Origin: an uncultured Clostridia bacterium | Lineage (GTDB): Bacteria; Bacillota; Clostridia; Christensenellales; UBA1242 | Direction of reading: 5' to 3' | Length of the DNA: 42,656 bases | Assembly (NCBI GenBank): GCA_937900575.1 | Contig: CALCEI010000088.1 | Coordinates: 1-42,656, forward strand | In this document: positions 20,811-29,627 of the stretch, one piece after another | Numbering within the stretch: the stretch's first letter is position 1 | Layout: the number at the start of each line of letters is the position of its first letter | Program-made: the position numbers and the translations under genes | Notes under the pieces: model-generated | What the model was told of the DNA's origin: nothing | Seen by the model: the letters and a program-made list of their open reading frames with translations, nothing else | Databases searched by the model: none

Positions 20811-23800
20811 TCAACTTAATTTTGCTGGTGAATATTGCTGTGTTTGATAAGTCGTAAGGTTACCATCAGCATCATAGCCATAAACACATATTGTTGCTGG
20901 TGAAGATGTTTTGATTTGAGTTGTGCTGCTGCAATATACCATGTAAGTATCACCGTCAAGCCAAATGCAACCATCATACCAACCACTTGGTACCCTTGTG
21001 CTTTCTGTTGAACCATCAACCAGAGAATTTTCAAAATAATTTTTGTATAGGCCCGTGTGACAATCTGTTGAAGTTGCTGTCACATCAACATTAAATACAG
21101 TTGTGCATGTTGCTTCATTTGTCCAAACCATAATTGAAACTGCATAACGCACAATGGAATCATTGGTATGATTTAATACAAGTTCTTCACCAATGTCGGC
21201 AGATTTTATTAAGTCGTCTGCTTTTGTTACCTTGGTTGCAGAAGCGTTTGGACCTTCCGTCTCTACATCGTTTTTGCCTGCACCAAATTTTTGCACAGTG
21301 TTTGTGCCTAAAAGTTTGCCATTAAAGGTGTTGTTTTGATTGATTTTTGTACCACCTGCATTCATTGGATTGATGAAACTACCAACATGTGCAGATTGAA
21401 TTGAACCATTAAAGATACAATCTTTTATTGTTAAAGGTCCAAATACATAACCAAAAATGCCACCTGTATATGCATTACCTGCAAGATTGTTTATGTTAAC
21501 ATTTGAAACAATGTTTTCTGCTAAAATTACATCATTTGCAAGGTAGCCATCATAAGATTGTGCTAAAACTGGACCATAGTGTAACATGTTTGGTGAATAT
21601 TGTCCGTTTAAAACCAAATTCCTAAAAATTAAGTGTCTTGGATAACCATTTCCACCACAAGAATAGTATGCTATGCCTGGTTCACTTTCGCCTTCTGCAA
21701 AGCAAACTGTGCCATTTTCGAACTCGAGATTTTGTATGTTGGAAAAGATGAAACAATTTAAGTTGTACATTGTGTTTCCACCCAAGTCAATGTGCAGAAT
21801 TGTTGAAGCATAAATTTCGTAAAACAATTCCCACCTGTCCCATACACAAACTCTGTGTGCTTGTATGAATTCATCTTGCATGTCTAAATTTGTTGTAAGT
21901 TTAAAATAGATATCAGTCAAAGTTTCTTTAAGTGCATTATCTATATTCATAAATTGTTCAACATTTGCAATTAAATATGGCCTATCCTCTGTACCTTGAC
22001 CACCTTCAAACAATGCGTGACCTTCTGTTGCCTTCTCAATTGCTTCTTCTTTGGTTGGTCTTTCCACATCAACAACTTTTGTTGTATCTATTTCTTCTGG
22101 TTTTGAAATGTCAATATCATTGCCATCTGTGTCAATCAATTGTCCATTTGCACCACGTCTTGCAAGGTTTGCAATTTCTTCTGCTGCCTTGGAAGTTGAC
22201 TCATTTTCAACATTTGTTGAACCAATTACTGCCACTTCTCCATTATTGCCTTCCACTTTGCCTGTTGAGTCATTAACTTTAAGACTTTCAACTTTAACTT
22301 CTGTTACAACAATTTGTTCTTTAACACCAGATTTCCAAAGATAAATATATTCTTCTGCATCTGGAGTTGCATGTGAAGTTGTGATTTGTTCCACTTTAAC
22401 AACAAGTGTTCCACCGTCTGCAATGTCAACTTTTGGACGGTCAAATTCTGGAAGTTTTGCGCCGTCTGCTGCTGCCACAATTAAAGTATCAAATTCGTTA
22501 CCATCAACTTCTTTGGTGTTAATATACAAGAATTGAACACCTGTTGCTTTTTCTTCTCCGTCAACTAAAATTGAGCCTGCGTGGTTAACAATTCTTCCAT
22601 AAGTTGCTTCGCCAATGTGAGAATAGCCAAATTCATGATAGCATGCTTCAAGGTCAGATTTTATTATGTTTAAATATCCATTTATGCCATAATGATAAAC
22701 TGTATCATTTGGAGCATTGATTTCCAACACTGTTTCTGTTGAATTTGTGCGAATTGTCACAGTTTGTGCGCTTGCACCACCAACATAAGAAATTTTTGTT
22801 ATGCCCGTGTTGTTTCCAATATCCAAACCACGATTTAACTCTAAAATTTCTGTTTCGGAAGTTATCCTTAAATAAATTGAGAAATTGTTTGTGTCAACTT
22901 TTGCTGATTCATAAGTATCATAAATGCCCCAAATTGCAACTTTGTCTGTTGTAAGTGGCTTTTCTGCATCTTGATACAAAATTGCATCATCTGTCAAACT
23001 TATCAAAGCACATCTGTTGTTTGCGCTATCCCAAACAATTTTGCCTGTTGTTAAGTTTTGATTTTCAATTTCATAACCATTTGCTTTTAACAATTCAATT
23101 AACTCAAACATGGTTGTTGGACGTGATGTTTCTTCTGTTTCTGCCAAAATCATGTTTAAGGTTACAATATAATTTTGGTCTGGAGTTAAAGGTGTTTCAA
23201 TTTCTTGCCAATGTGCTTTGAGTGTTACATCACTTGTTACTTCTCTGTGTTCAAAGTCCCATTCATAGGAATAAGCATCAAACCAGCCCAAGAAATTATA
23301 TCCTTCTTTTGTTGGCTCTTCACTTGGAGCATGTACTGTGGTTCCTTCTGCAACTTCAACGTCTACAGGGTCTGTGCCATTGTCTGCTTCAAAGGTTACT
23401 GTGTAATATGTTATTGGAACGTCTGACCAATGAGCATCAAGTGTTATGTTTGCTGTTACAGTATCTGTTGCAAACTGCCATGCAACATCACCATTATACC
23501 AACCTGCAAAATTTTTGCCTTCTTTTGTTGGCTCTGCTGGTGCTGTAAGTTTACTTCCATGATTGTATGTTTCCACTTTACTATCATAACCATTGTTATA
23601 GTTGAAAGTTACTACGTAACTTTTTTCTTGCCAATGTGCTTTGAGTGTTACATCACTTGTTACTTCTCTATGTTCAAAGTCCCATTCGAAATTATTATCA
23701 AACCAACCCAAGAAGTCCCAACCCGTTTTGGTTGGGTCTAATTCTGGTTTTTCCACAAATTTACCTTCTTCCACTTGAACGGTTATATTTGTTGTACCAT

Positions 23801-23963
23801 TATCTGCATCGAATGATACTGTGTAATATGTAATTTGTGGCACAGGTTTAAATCTAAGTGCAAAATAAGTGCCAAGTGAAATTATTGCCAACAATGCAAA
23901 AATTAACAAAGTTAAAAATACTTTTGTGGATTTTCTATCTTTATGATTATACATGTATTCCAT
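20811..23963 (-). CDS. Large surface protein with InlB/Flg_new beta-grasp repeats
   Basis: A 1050-residue protein. A basic N-terminus (NHKDRKSTK) precedes one hydrophobic segment (about 14-36), which probably anchors it with the rest outside. Three Listeria-Bacteroides (Flg_new, InlB B-type) repeats follow at about 47-112, 114-180 and 190-256, each with the VTF-x-x-NG, F-x-GW and V-T-x-x-x-TLKAHW pattern. Beyond them is a long extracellular region with no firm family assignment. It contains a GTEDRPYLIANVEQFMNI segment, typical of the start of right-handed beta-helix or GLUG-like adhesin domains, then Asn/Gly-rich strands. No LPXTG sorting signal is present. ATG 23963 has AGGGG upstream. The likely role is adhesion or surface binding, by analogy. 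Confidence 0.85.
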   Translation of the reverse strand: MEYMYNHKDRKSTKVFLTLLIFALLAIISLGTYFALRFKPVPQITYYTVSFDADNGTTNITVQVEEGKFVEKPELDPTKTGWDFLGWFDNNFEWDFEHREVTSDVTLKAHWQEKSYVVTFNYNNGYDSKVETYNHGSKLTAPAEPTKEGKNFAGWYNGDVAWQFATDTVTANITLDAHWSDVPITYYTVTFEADNGTDPVDVEVAEGTTVHAPSEEPTKEGYNFLGWFDAYSYEWDFEHREVTSDVTLKAHWQEIETPLTPDQNYIVTLNMILAETEETSRPTTMFELIELLKANGYEIENQNLTTGKIVWDSANNRCALISLTDDAILYQDAEKPLTTDKVAIWGIYDTYESAKVDTNNFSIYLRITSETEILELNRGLDIGNNTGITKISYVGGASAQTVTIRTNSTETVLEINAPNDTVYHYGINGYLNIIKSDLEACYHEFGYSHIGEATYGRIVNHAGSILVDGEEKATGVQFLYINTKEVDGNEFDTLIVAAADGAKLPEFDRPKVDIADGGTLVVKVEQITTSHATPDAEEYIYLWKSGVKEQIVVTEVKVESLKVNDSTGKVEGNNGEVAVIGSTNVENESTSKAAEEIANLARRGANGQLIDTDGNDIDISKPEEIDTTKVVDVERPTKEEAIEKATEGHALFEGGQGTEDRPYLIANVEQFMNIDNALKETLTDIYFKLTTNLDMQDEFIQAHRVCVWDRWELFYEIYASTILHIDLGGNTMYNLNCFIFSNIQNLEFENGTVCFAEGESEPGIAYYSCGGNGYPRHLIFRNLVLNGQYSPNMLHYGPVLAQSYDGYLANDVILAENIVSNVNINNLAGNAYTGGIFGYVFGPLTIKDCIFNGSIQSAHVGSFINPMNAGGTKINQNNTFNGKLLGTNTVQKFGAGKNDVETEGPNASATKVTKADDLIKSADIGEELVLNHTNDSIVRYAVSIMVWTNEATCTTVFNVDVTATSTDCHTGLYKNYFENSLVDGSTESTRVPSGWYDGCIWLDGDTYMVYCSSTTQIKTSSPATICVYGYDADGNLTTYQTQQYSPAKLS
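23202..23264 (-). repeat. 63-bp near-identical direct repeat, copy A
   Basis: It matches 23625-23687 with one visible mismatch. Both copies encode the FEHREVTSDVTLKAHWQE end of a Flg_new repeat (third and first repeats of the protein). Confidence 0.9.
23625..23687 (-). repeat. 63-bp near-identical direct repeat, copy B
   Basis: Partner of 23202-23264. The second Flg_new repeat, which lies between them, has diverged in this part. Confidence 0.9.
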
Positions 23964-24050
23964 TTTTTACCCCTATTTGTGTTAGTTTAACAAAAAATAT
24001 AATATTTATTATATAGAATATAATACACAATAAAAAATAATTTTGCAACA

Positions 24051-24076
24051 AAAAAACAGGGTTTGTGCCCTGTTTG
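24051..24076 (-). terminator. Terminator of prfB
   Basis: Perfect eight-base arms AAACAGGG/CCCTGTTT (24054-24061 and 24068-24075) with a T-run on the minus strand, right after the prfB stop codon. Confidence 0.85.
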
Positions 24077-25183
24077 TTAATTTTGACTGTGAGATTTGCG
24101 CAAATATTCATTTATGAAGATTGTTAAATCGCCGTCCATAACTGAACTTACATCGCTTGTTTCGTAATCTGTTCTGTGGTCCTTAACCATTGTGTAAGGT
24201 TGGAAAACGTAACTGCGAATTTGACTTCCCCATTCAATACGTTTAAGGTCGCCCTTAATTTCATTCATGTTTTGACGTGCTTGTTCTTCTTTGAGTGCAA
24301 CAAGTTTACTTGTTAAGATTTTAAGAGCATTTTCCCTGTTTTGCAATTGGCTACGTTCGTTTTGGCAAGTTACCACAATTCCTGTTGGAATGTGTGTTAT
24401 GCGCACTGCAGTTTCAACCTTGTTAACATTTTGACCACCTGCACCACTGCTTCTGTAGGTGTCAATTTTTATATCTTCATTTTCAATTTTTACTTCAGTA
24501 TCCTTGTTTATTGCTGGCACAACTTCAACTGATGCAAAACTTGTGTGTCTGCGTTTGTTGCTATCAAATGGACTTATACGCACAAGACGATGCACGCCCA
24601 TTTCGCCTTTAAGTTTGCCATAAGCATAAGCACCTTTTATCCATGCCACTGCTGTCTTTAAACCTGCATCATTGCCTTCAAGTTTATCCACAACACTAAA
24701 TTCTAAATTGTTTTTTTGTGCATACATTTTGTACATTCTAAGCAACATTTCAACCCAATCTTGTGCTTCTGTGCCACCTGCTCCGGAATGAATTGTGATG
24801 ATGGCATCGTTGTTATCGTACTTTTCATCAAGAAGAGTTCTAACATTAAGTTCTTCCACCTTTTCTTTAAGGTCAAGCATTTCGGTAAGTGCCAAATTTA
24901 ACATGTCTATATCTGTTTCGTGCTCCAATTCCTTAACGGTGGAAATTAAACCTGTCAATTGAGATTGCAAAAATTGTACTTCGTTAAAAAGGTCTTGCAA
25001 AGCCTTAATTTCTTTGTTGGTTTGCATTGCATAATCAAGATTTTTCCAAAAGGAAAGAGATTCTCTTTCTTTCATCAACGTATTAAGTTTTTCTTGTGCT
25101 TCGGATAAATGTAAACAAGATTTGGTAAGTTCAAACTTATCAACAAGAAGTGTTAATTCATCGCCAATGTTTTCTATGTTCAT
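24077..25183 (-). CDS. prfB: Peptide chain release factor 2
   Basis: RF2 terminates translation at UGA and UAA. The 368-residue protein has the peptidyl-hydrolysis motif GAGGQNVNKVETAVR and the RF2-type stop-codon recognition tripeptide SPF in RISPFDSNKRRHTSFASV. The reading frame is uninterrupted from ATG 25183 through the region (about codon 25) where most bacterial prfB genes have an in-frame UGA and +1 frameshift, so autoregulation by frameshifting is absent. The start codon lacks a Shine-Dalgarno, and a TATAAT box ends six bases upstream. It is divergent from asd. Confidence 0.97.
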   Translation of the reverse strand: MNIENIGDELTLLVDKFELTKSCLHLSEAQEKLNTLMKERESLSFWKNLDYAMQTNKEIKALQDLFNEVQFLQSQLTGLISTVKELEHETDIDMLNLALTEMLDLKEKVEELNVRTLLDEKYDNNDAIITIHSGAGGTEAQDWVEMLLRMYKMYAQKNNLEFSVVDKLEGNDAGLKTAVAWIKGAYAYGKLKGEMGVHRLVRISPFDSNKRRHTSFASVEVVPAINKDTEVKIENEDIKIDTYRSSGAGGQNVNKVETAVRITHIPTGIVVTCQNERSQLQNRENALKILTSKLVALKEEQARQNMNEIKGDLKRIEWGSQIRSYVFQPYTMVKDHRTDYETSDVSSVMDGDLTIFINEYLRKSHSQN

Positions 25184-25189
25184 GCTTTT

Positions 25190-25218
25190 ATTATATCAAA
25201 CAAATTTGCTTTTAGCAA
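25190..25218 (-). promoter_or_regulatory. Promoter of prfB (leaderless type)
   Basis: On the minus strand TTGCTA (25213-25218), 17 bases, extended TGA-TATAAT (25190-25195), then six bases to ATG 25183. Confidence 0.7.
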
Positions 25219-25309
25219 AAATTTTTGGCAGTTTTTTAAGTTTTATCTGCCAATTTTTTGTGTTTCACAGTTTTATTTCAATTTTCATTTATATAGTAAG
25301 AGGTTTTTT

Positions 25310-26281
25310 ATGTGTGAAATTGCAATTGTTGGTGCAACAGGTTTGGTTGGCACAACTGCACTTAAAGTGTTTGAAGAACGTGGACTTGATGATAACAATT
25401 TTGTTATGTTTTCTTCTAAAGAAGAAGTTGGAAAAATTGTTAAATTTGCAGGCAGACATTATGTTGCACAAGAATTAAATAAACGAGTTATCAAACACGA
25501 ACATTTTGATTATGCACTTTTTTGCACAAAAGAAGATGTAAGCAAGGCCTTTATACCACTGTTTGCAGAGCGTGGCACGCGTGTTGTGGATTGTTCGGCA
25601 TATTTTAGGCATAAATATCCACTCATCGTGCCCGAAATCAACTTTAAAGATGCCGTTGGTAACATAATAACAAACCCAAATTGCTCCACTGCTGGTTGTG
25701 TGGTGGCATTAAACAGAATTAACAAAAAATACGGATTACGAAATATTGTTTATTCAAGTTATCAAGCCGTTAGTGGTGCTGGCAGTGTTGCCTTAAAGGA
25801 AATGAAGGTTACAAAAAAAGAAAATTTGACGTCGTTGCCAGATGTTATTTGCAACAATGTTATTCCTTGCATTGGCAAAATTGAAAAGAACTTATATTCA
25901 ACCGAAGAAAACAAGATGATTTACGAAACAAAAAAGATTTTGGGCGATTTTAACATAAATGTTACGGCAACCTGTGTGCGTGTGCCAATTACTGTTGGGC
26001 ACACCATAAGCATAAATTTTACAACAAAAAAATACTGTACATTAAACAAAATTATCAATCTTTTACGCAATTCGCCCGGACTTACCTATGTTGAAAACGG
26101 TTTGCCAATGCCAAAAGACGTAAGGGGCAAAAACAACGTGTTGGTTGGCAGAGTACGTAAAGATTTATGCCTTAAAAACACCTTCAACATGGTGGTTGTT
26201 GTGGATAATTTAAGAAAAGGTGCCAGCCAAAATGCTGTGCAAATTATTGAGAGGTTCATAAATGAAAAACACAATTTTTAG
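25310..26281 (+). CDS. asd: Aspartate-semialdehyde dehydrogenase
   Basis: Asd reduces aspartyl phosphate to aspartate semialdehyde, the branch point for lysine, threonine and methionine. The 323-residue protein has the NADP-binding start IVGATGLVGTT, the catalytic cysteine in NPNCSTAG, SGAGSVALKEM, the phosphate-binding VRVPITVGH, and the C-terminal DNLRKGASQNAVQI. An AGAGG ribosome site precedes ATG 25310. It is first in a four-gene operon, and its end overlaps dapA by 20 bases. Only 126 bases separate it from prfB, too little for a lysine riboswitch plus promoter. Confidence 0.96.
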   Translation: MCEIAIVGATGLVGTTALKVFEERGLDDNNFVMFSSKEEVGKIVKFAGRHYVAQELNKRVIKHEHFDYALFCTKEDVSKAFIPLFAERGTRVVDCSAYFRHKYPLIVPEINFKDAVGNIITNPNCSTAGCVVALNRINKKYGLRNIVYSSYQAVSGAGSVALKEMKVTKKENLTSLPDVICNNVIPCIGKIEKNLYSTEENKMIYETKKILGDFNINVTATCVRVPITVGHTISINFTTKKYCTLNKIINLLRNSPGLTYVENGLPMPKDVRGKNNVLVGRVRKDLCLKNTFNMVVVVDNLRKGASQNAVQIIERFINEKHNF

Positions 26282-27128
26282 TGGTGTTTGCACTGCTCTT
26301 ATTACGCCGTTTTGTGATGATGGTTGTGTGGATTTTGTGACATTAAGAAATTTGATTGAAGAACAGATTGAACAAGGTGTTTCTGCCCTTTTGGTGCTTG
26401 GAACAACAGGCGAAAGTCCAACATTGACCGAAAGTGAAAAACTGAAAATTATTTTCTTTGCTAAAAAAGTTGTTGACGGACGGTGCAAATTGATTGTTGG
26501 TACGGGCAGTAACTGTACAAAAACGGCAATATACAGCACACAACAGGCACAAATTATGGGTGCAGACGCATGTTTGGTTATAACGCCTTATTACAACAAA
26601 TGTACGCAACAAGGTTTGATTGAACACTTTTCCAAAATTGCAAAAAGCACAAGGTTGCCAATTATAGTTTACAACGTGCCATCACGTACAGGTGTGAACA
26701 TATCGCCGGAAACGCTGGTGGAATTATCCAAAATTGAAAACATTGTTGGTATAAAAGAAGCAAATGGAGATATTGGGCATGTTTTAAGTGTTTTTAATGC
26801 CGTAAAAGGTCGTCTTGCCATATATTCTGGCAACGACAACCTTAACCATGTGTTTAAAAGCCTTGGTGGGAATGGCACAATAAGTGTGTTATCTAATGCT
26901 TACTGCAAACAAGTGGTTGACGGGTGGAAAACCATGGCGAATTCTTTAAAAACACAACAAAGATTCTTTAATTTATGTAATTTGTTGTTTGTTGAGCCTA
27001 ACCCAATACCAATAAAATATGTTATGAGCAAAATGGCTAAAAGCAAAAATGTTTTAAGGTTGCCACTAACCACACTAACAAAACAAAACCAAACAAAACT
27101 AGACGCAGAAATGGAGAAATTAAAATGA
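26262..27128 (+). CDS. dapA: 4-hydroxy-tetrahydrodipicolinate synthase
   Basis: DapA condenses pyruvate with aspartate semialdehyde. The 288-residue TIM-barrel protein carries TALITPF, the GTTGESPTL motif, the YNVPSRTG loop with the catalytic tyrosine, and the Schiff-base lysine in IVGIKEANGD. It begins inside the end of asd behind GAGAGG and overlaps dapB by four bases (ATGA). Confidence 0.97.
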   Translation: MKNTIFSGVCTALITPFCDDGCVDFVTLRNLIEEQIEQGVSALLVLGTTGESPTLTESEKLKIIFFAKKVVDGRCKLIVGTGSNCTKTAIYSTQQAQIMGADACLVITPYYNKCTQQGLIEHFSKIAKSTRLPIIVYNVPSRTGVNISPETLVELSKIENIVGIKEANGDIGHVLSVFNAVKGRLAIYSGNDNLNHVFKSLGGNGTISVLSNAYCKQVVDGWKTMANSLKTQQRFFNLCNLLFVEPNPIPIKYVMSKMAKSKNVLRLPLTTLTKQNQTKLDAEMEKLK

Positions 27129-27784
27129 ATATTGTTGTAATTGGTTCACTCGGTAAAATGGGCAAAGCACTTTGCTCGTTTTTAAAAATGAATGGCGAAA
27201 ATGTGCTTGGCATTGATATCGGCAATCGTACAGATGCAAAAAATTTTGTTGCTGACGTAATTGTGGATTTTTCTTGTGTCGATGCATTAAAAGAAAATTT
27301 GCAGTTGGCAAACCAAATGCGTGCACCAATTATTATTGCCACAACAGGACACAACAATGAAAATTTAAAACTAATAAAACAACATGCTAAAACCATGCCA
27401 ATTTTGGTTAGTTCAAATTTCAGTTTGCAGTTTAATGTTTTGCTTAAAATTTTAAAGTTGCTTTATCCATTAAAACATCAAGAATTTGTTTTGCAAGAAA
27501 CACACCACAAGCATAAAAAAGATGCACCAAGTGGCTCGGCAAAAATGATGCAAGAAAAGTTGAAAAAATTTGGTGTTTATCCTTCCACAATTTCAATAAG
27601 AGCAGGTGAAATTGTTGGCACCCACAAACTTGATGTTTTTGATGATTACGAAACATTAACTTTAACCCACACGGCACATTCAAGAAACACGTTTTGCAAG
27701 GGGTGTTACATGTGCTGTAAATTCCTAAAAAATAAACCTGCAAAATTATACACTATGGAAGATGTTTTAAATGAAAGTTTGTAA
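27125..27784 (+). CDS. dapB: 4-hydroxy-tetrahydrodipicolinate reductase
   Basis: DapB reduces the DapA product to tetrahydrodipicolinate. The 219-residue protein is compact for the family (usually 240-270). The nucleotide-binding start is GSLGKMGK, ATTGH marks the central region, and the catalytic block ETHHKHKKDAPSGSA is intact, followed by RAGEIVGTH. GGAG lies upstream inside dapA. Its last 14 bases overlap lysC. Confidence 0.95.
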   Translation: MNIVVIGSLGKMGKALCSFLKMNGENVLGIDIGNRTDAKNFVADVIVDFSCVDALKENLQLANQMRAPIIIATTGHNNENLKLIKQHAKTMPILVSSNFSLQFNVLLKILKLLYPLKHQEFVLQETHHKHKKDAPSGSAKMMQEKLKKFGVYPSTISIRAGEIVGTHKLDVFDDYETLTLTHTAHSRNTFCKGCYMCCKFLKNKPAKLYTMEDVLNESL

Positions 27785-28739
27785 GTTTGGTGGCAGTTCC
27801 ATAACAACAAAAGAAAGATTAAAAACAATTTTGCATTTAAGCAAAAGTAAAGTTAGACAAGTGCTTGTTTTTTCTGCAATTGGTGTTACAGAAAATTCAA
27901 AAAAACTAACCGACCTTTTAATTGATTTGGCGCACAATAAAAATAATATTGAAAAATACACAAAAAATAAAATTTTAATTATTGAAAAATTGAAATTCTT
28001 AACTAAACTTTGTGGTGTAAATTTTGACGTAGAAAAAATAATTAATAAAATATTAAAAAAATATAAAATAAATAATGATAGAAATTATTTGTTGTCTCGT
28101 GGAGAATACGTTAGTTGCCTTATTTTAAGTGAATTTTTGCATATTCATCTTGTTCCTGCAGAAAAAATTATTTTTTACGAAAATAAAAACAAAATAAATT
28201 ATTTAAAAACCAAAAACAAACTTAAAACTGTGTTAAAAAAATATGGGCAAATTATTGTGCCGGGGTTTTATGGAATTGACAACAAAAACAACCTTGTTTT
28301 GATGCAACGTGGTGGTGGTGATTTAACGGGTGCAATTGTTGCAAAATGTCTTGGTGCTTCGGTTTACGAAAATTGGACAGATACAGATGGCATAAAAGAA
28401 ATTAACCCAAAAATTATGCCTTCATCAACAATCAAAAATTTAAGTTATGCCGACTTGTGTTTGCTAACAAAATGTGATGCAAATGTAATCCAACATCAAT
28501 GCGCCGAAACACTAAAAAACACCGATGCAATTTTGCTTGTTAAAAACATAAACAACCCAAAAGGAAATTTTACAAAAGTTAGCAAAAACTATAAGGGCAA
28601 AAACAAGTTTGTAACAATAAAAAAACTTGGCAAAATTTCTTATGTTATTGCCAAGAATTTTAACAATGATTATATCATCAAAAAAGTTACAAGAAATTTA
28701 GACCTAACTGCCAAAAAAATATATGCAAATTTAAACTGA
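27771..28739 (+). CDS. lysC: Aspartate kinase without ACT domains
   Basis: Aspartokinase phosphorylates aspartate, the first step of the pathway. The kinase domain is recognisable: N-terminal KFGGSSI, LSRGEYVSC, VPGFYGID, the QRGGGDLTGAIVAKCLGA nucleotide loop and NWTDTDGI. The protein stops at 322 residues, shortly after KFVTIKKLGKISYVI, which seems to be the first strand of ACT domain 1. The usual enzyme has about 400-450 residues with two ACT domains that bind lysine or threonine. The missing part implies no conventional feedback inhibition, unless a separate ACT subunit exists. This stretch is noticeably richer in AAA/AAT codons than dapA. Confidence 0.92.
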   Translation: MKVCKFGGSSITTKERLKTILHLSKSKVRQVLVFSAIGVTENSKKLTDLLIDLAHNKNNIEKYTKNKILIIEKLKFLTKLCGVNFDVEKIINKILKKYKINNDRNYLLSRGEYVSCLILSEFLHIHLVPAEKIIFYENKNKINYLKTKNKLKTVLKKYGQIIVPGFYGIDNKNNLVLMQRGGGDLTGAIVAKCLGASVYENWTDTDGIKEINPKIMPSSTIKNLSYADLCLLTKCDANVIQHQCAETLKNTDAILLVKNINNPKGNFTKVSKNYKGKNKFVTIKKLGKISYVIAKNFNNDYIIKKVTRNLDLTAKKIYANLN

Positions 28740-29627
28740 TTATTTCTCTTCCAAAATGCTTAAAACATCTTTTGGTAATTTATCTTTATCTGTTGTATAT
28801 TCAAGTTTACGTTTGTATGTTTTTTCGTAAATATTTTTCCAAACACGATAGTTTTCTTGCTTCATTTTTTCGGTTGCTTCGGCAAGTGTTAAACTTTCAT
28901 CTTTATAAATTGGTTTATTAACATGAATTGTATATTCCTGAATTGCAAAACCATCTGGGCCAATATCTTTGCTATCTTTCATTGTAATAAAAATTGGAAG
29001 CACGGGCACATTGTTGCTTGCTGCAAATTTAAACGCACTCTTTTTAAGTGGCTTTGGCTTTTTATAATTCCACCACATGCTTTGTTCTGGGTAAATTAAA
29101 ATAAAGTGGCCTTTTTGAAGCAATTTATCCACTGCATACAAAAATTTGCGCATTGTAACTCTATTTGAACTGAGTGGCAAAGTGTACGCGTTTTGCATTA
29201 AGAAACCAAAAAGTTTTGGCTCTGGTGGTGGGTTTGTATAGTTCCCTTCCTTAATAACCTTAAACATCTTGCGTTTTTTGTGTTTTGAAGCATCATAACA
29301 CATTTGCATTGCAAAACTATCCATTGGGTTAAAGTGGTTGCACGTGATTATTGCACCTGTTTTAAGGTTTGCCCAATTTTCAATGCCTTTAATCTCTTTA
29401 ACACGCAATGCACCCATTTCAATAATCTTATCTAAGAACTTTCTTGCAATGGCGTATGCGATTTTTGTTTTTATTTTGCTGCTTAATTTGTGCCTGAAAT
29501 AATCCACTTTGTTTGGTTTAAGTTCAAGTTCTGGTGGGTCATTTTCCACATCAACATCAAACATTCCTGTTTTTTCTTGTTCTTCAATCTTTTTTAAAAC
29601 ATCTAACCTATCTTGTGCTTTTTCCAT
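28740..29627 (-). CDS. PlsC-like acyltransferase
   Basis: A 295-residue member of the 1-acyl-glycerol-3-phosphate acyltransferase superfamily. It has the catalytic H-x4-D motif in CNHFNPMDSF (about 105-114) and the glycerophosphate-binding region IYPEQSMWW (about 185-193), which has EQ in place of the usual EG, then VPVLPIFI. A charged N-terminal 45 residues precede the domain. It starts 20 bases inside the end of the upstream acyltransferase gene, with GGAG before the ATG. Acyl acceptor and donor are unknown; phospholipid or lipid A-like remodelling at the membrane is the general role. Confidence 0.88.
   Translation of the reverse strand: MEKAQDRLDVLKKIEEQEKTGMFDVDVENDPPELELKPNKVDYFRHKLSSKIKTKIAYAIARKFLDKIIEMGALRVKEIKGIENWANLKTGAIITCNHFNPMDSFAMQMCYDASKHKKRKMFKVIKEGNYTNPPPEPKLFGFLMQNAYTLPLSSNRVTMRKFLYAVDKLLQKGHFILIYPEQSMWWNYKKPKPLKKSAFKFAASNNVPVLPIFITMKDSKDIGPDGFAIQEYTIHVNKPIYKDESLTLAEATEKMKQENYRVWKNIYEKTYKRKLEYTTDKDKLPKDVLSILEEK

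Noticed and set aside
20811..23963. LPXTG-sorted surface protein
   Set aside because: No LPXTG-like motif, hydrophobic tail or basic end is present at the C-terminus; the anchor seems N-terminal.
25184..25309. Lysine riboswitch upstream of asd
   Set aside because: The gap is 126 bases and also carries the divergent prfB promoter; I see no L-box core.
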